Source: Bacillota bacterium (GTDB taxonomy: Bacteria > Bacillota_E > Sulfobacillia > Sulfobacillales > JAIMBI01). Taken from it: DNA of 7,210 nt. A program made the position numbers and the translations under genes. This document shows, piece by piece, positions 6,573-7,210 of this stretch; position 1 is the first letter of the stretch, and each line of letters starts with the position of its first letter. Location of the stretch: positions 1 through 7,210 of the forward strand of contig JAKARZ010000079.1 in NCBI GenBank assembly GCA_021828405.1. Reading direction: 5' to 3'. The notes under the pieces are model-generated. The model searched no databases. It saw only the letters and a list, made by a program, of their open reading frames with translations, and had not been told where the DNA came from.

Positions 6573-6864
6573 AGCGAAGCCGGTCACACCGTGAGGAACC
6601 CGCAGCCTTTCTGCTTCAGCGCAGGGATCGGCCGCTCCGCCGCCTGCACGGTGGCCATGCCCCCCGTGGCCGTCGTGGAAAATCACAATGGCGCCCGGCT
6701 CTGCCTGCGCTTCCACCCGGCGGGCTGCGGTGCCACCACCTCGCGGATCGATGCTCCAGCGACGACCAGATCATGCAGACCGCCCAGCACCGAGACGGTC
6801 GTGTGGTGGTGTCGGCAGCTGCCCGTTTTGCTTGACAAACCCGGACAGGCCCCGTTCGTGCCGC

Positions 6865-6947
6865 CCCGACGGTAGGACTGTCGCTGGCTTTGCCAGTCGC
6901 CAGGCCCTCCCCGTTTGCGCATCAGTGCGGGAGGGCAGTCCGTCGGG
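6865..6947. other. Three-way-junction inverted-repeat element (structured RNA or mobile-element end)
   Basis: An outer stem CCCGACGG (6865-6872) with CCGTCGGG (6940-6947) continues, after a TAGG bulge, as ACTG (6877-6880) with CAGT (6936-6939). It encloses two further hairpins: CTGGC-TTT-GCCAG (6884-6896) and GCCCTCCC (6904-6911) with GGGAGGGC (6929-6936). Nested pairing of this order over 83 bases is unlikely by chance. It is equally strong on both strands, so direction is undecided. It is not a simple terminator and not a tRNA. It could be a small RNA, a REP/ERIC-like repeat or an insertion-sequence end. Confidence 0.55.
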
Positions 6948-7015
6948 AGTCGTTCCGCGCCTCTGGCGGCCAGCCGCTTGCGCACTCGCACGGAACCAAC
7001 ACCAGCCTCACCACC

Positions 7016-7210
7016 GGGAGTCAACAAACTCTCCCTCTAGGGCCTGGGGCCGCCGGGGCATCCGCCGTTCGGGCGTTAGCCCTGCCGCCAGCCTAAACGG
7101 CTGCCGGGACCTGTTCAGGATTCACGGCTGCGCCACCGTTGCCGGCGCGTCTTAGTTCAGCCGCCTGCCGTTCGGCTTTCGTCGGATAGCGGAACGTCCG
7201 GTCCCACTTC
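7016..7210 (-). mobile_element. Possible 3' end of a tnpB-like (IS200/IS605-type) element entering from the right
   Basis: On the minus strand three short frames enter from the right edge and stop quickly. One ends EVGPDVPLSDESRTAGG; another runs to a stop at 7093-7095 ending AAVNPEQVPAAV. Both resemble the variable tails of TnpB proteins, but neither shows the zinc-ribbon cysteines or RuvC motifs, which would lie outside the window. Downstream, a CCCTAGAGGG hairpin (7042-7033) followed by a GAGAGTTTGTTGAC stretch resembles right ends of such elements. This rests on weak resemblance only. Confidence 0.2.

Larger units (their letters stand above)
6573..7210. other. 640-base region without a convincing complete gene
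   Basis: After the carboxypeptidase stop I see open frames on both strands, but their products are low-complexity, rich in Pro/Arg/Gly, lack recognisable motifs and have no good ribosome binding sites, so they look like GC-rich chance frames. CTGAAGC (6569-6575) and GCTTCAG (6613-6619) are inverted with a 37-base loop and no T-run, a poor terminator. The notable content is the folded element at 6865-6947 and the possible mobile-element end at the right edge. Confidence 0.5.

Noticed and set aside
5625..6716. 363-codon minus-strand open frame antisense to the carboxypeptidase, rich in Gly/His/Arg
   Set aside because: The plus strand encodes a fully conserved S11 enzyme here; the antisense product is low-complexity and lacks a ribosome binding site.

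Overview
The window is a very GC-rich bacterial sequence. Most genes start behind a strong GGGAGG/GGAGG ribosome binding site. The gene set is a MntR-type regulator very close to Bacillus MntR, a membrane-anchored D,D-carboxypeptidase, a sulfolipid synthase and an AhpE-type peroxiredoxin. Together these point to a high-GC Bacillota (Symbiobacterium/Sulfobacillus/Thermaerobacter-like) rather than a proteobacterium. This placement is inference; there is no rRNA or other clear marker.

Layout. The left edge holds the first 27 codons of an IS110-family transposase reading out of the window (minus), with about 320 bases of apparently non-coding sequence upstream of it. Next, on the minus strand, come a small single-domain cupin of the mannose-6-phosphate isomerase type and a class I SAM methyltransferase with an N-terminal membrane anchor, separated by a 465-base structured region. 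Divergent from the methyltransferase, across a perfect 9-bp inverted repeat, lies a peroxiredoxin. It converges on sqdB (UDP-sulfoquinovose synthase, minus) with a nested hairpin terminator between them. Upstream of sqdB, also on the minus strand, is a Cys/Met-metabolism PLP enzyme broken by two compensating frameshifts. Divergent from it is mntR (plus), followed by a penicillin-binding-protein-type D-Ala-D-Ala carboxypeptidase (plus). The last 640 bases carry no convincing complete gene. They do hold a strongly folded three-way-junction element and, at the right edge, a possible mobile-element end.

The standout is the peroxiredoxin at 1970-2431. Its reading frame is interrupted by a single UGA at codon 49, exactly where the peroxidatic cysteine of the P-x-x-x-T-x-x-C motif must be. 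A GC-rich hairpin with a G in its apical loop lies 29 nt downstream, as expected of a bacterial SECIS element. The simplest reading is a selenocysteine-containing AhpE/PrxU-like peroxiredoxin that a normal gene caller would split or miss.

The genes do not form one obvious pathway. Several fit life under oxidative or acidic stress at the cell surface: peroxide removal (Sec-peroxiredoxin), manganese homeostasis (MntR), anionic sulfolipid (SqdB) and wall maintenance (carboxypeptidase). The two indels in the PLP gene warn that some irregularities could be assembly or sequencing errors. IS110 DNA on the left suggests the region has been visited by mobile elements.
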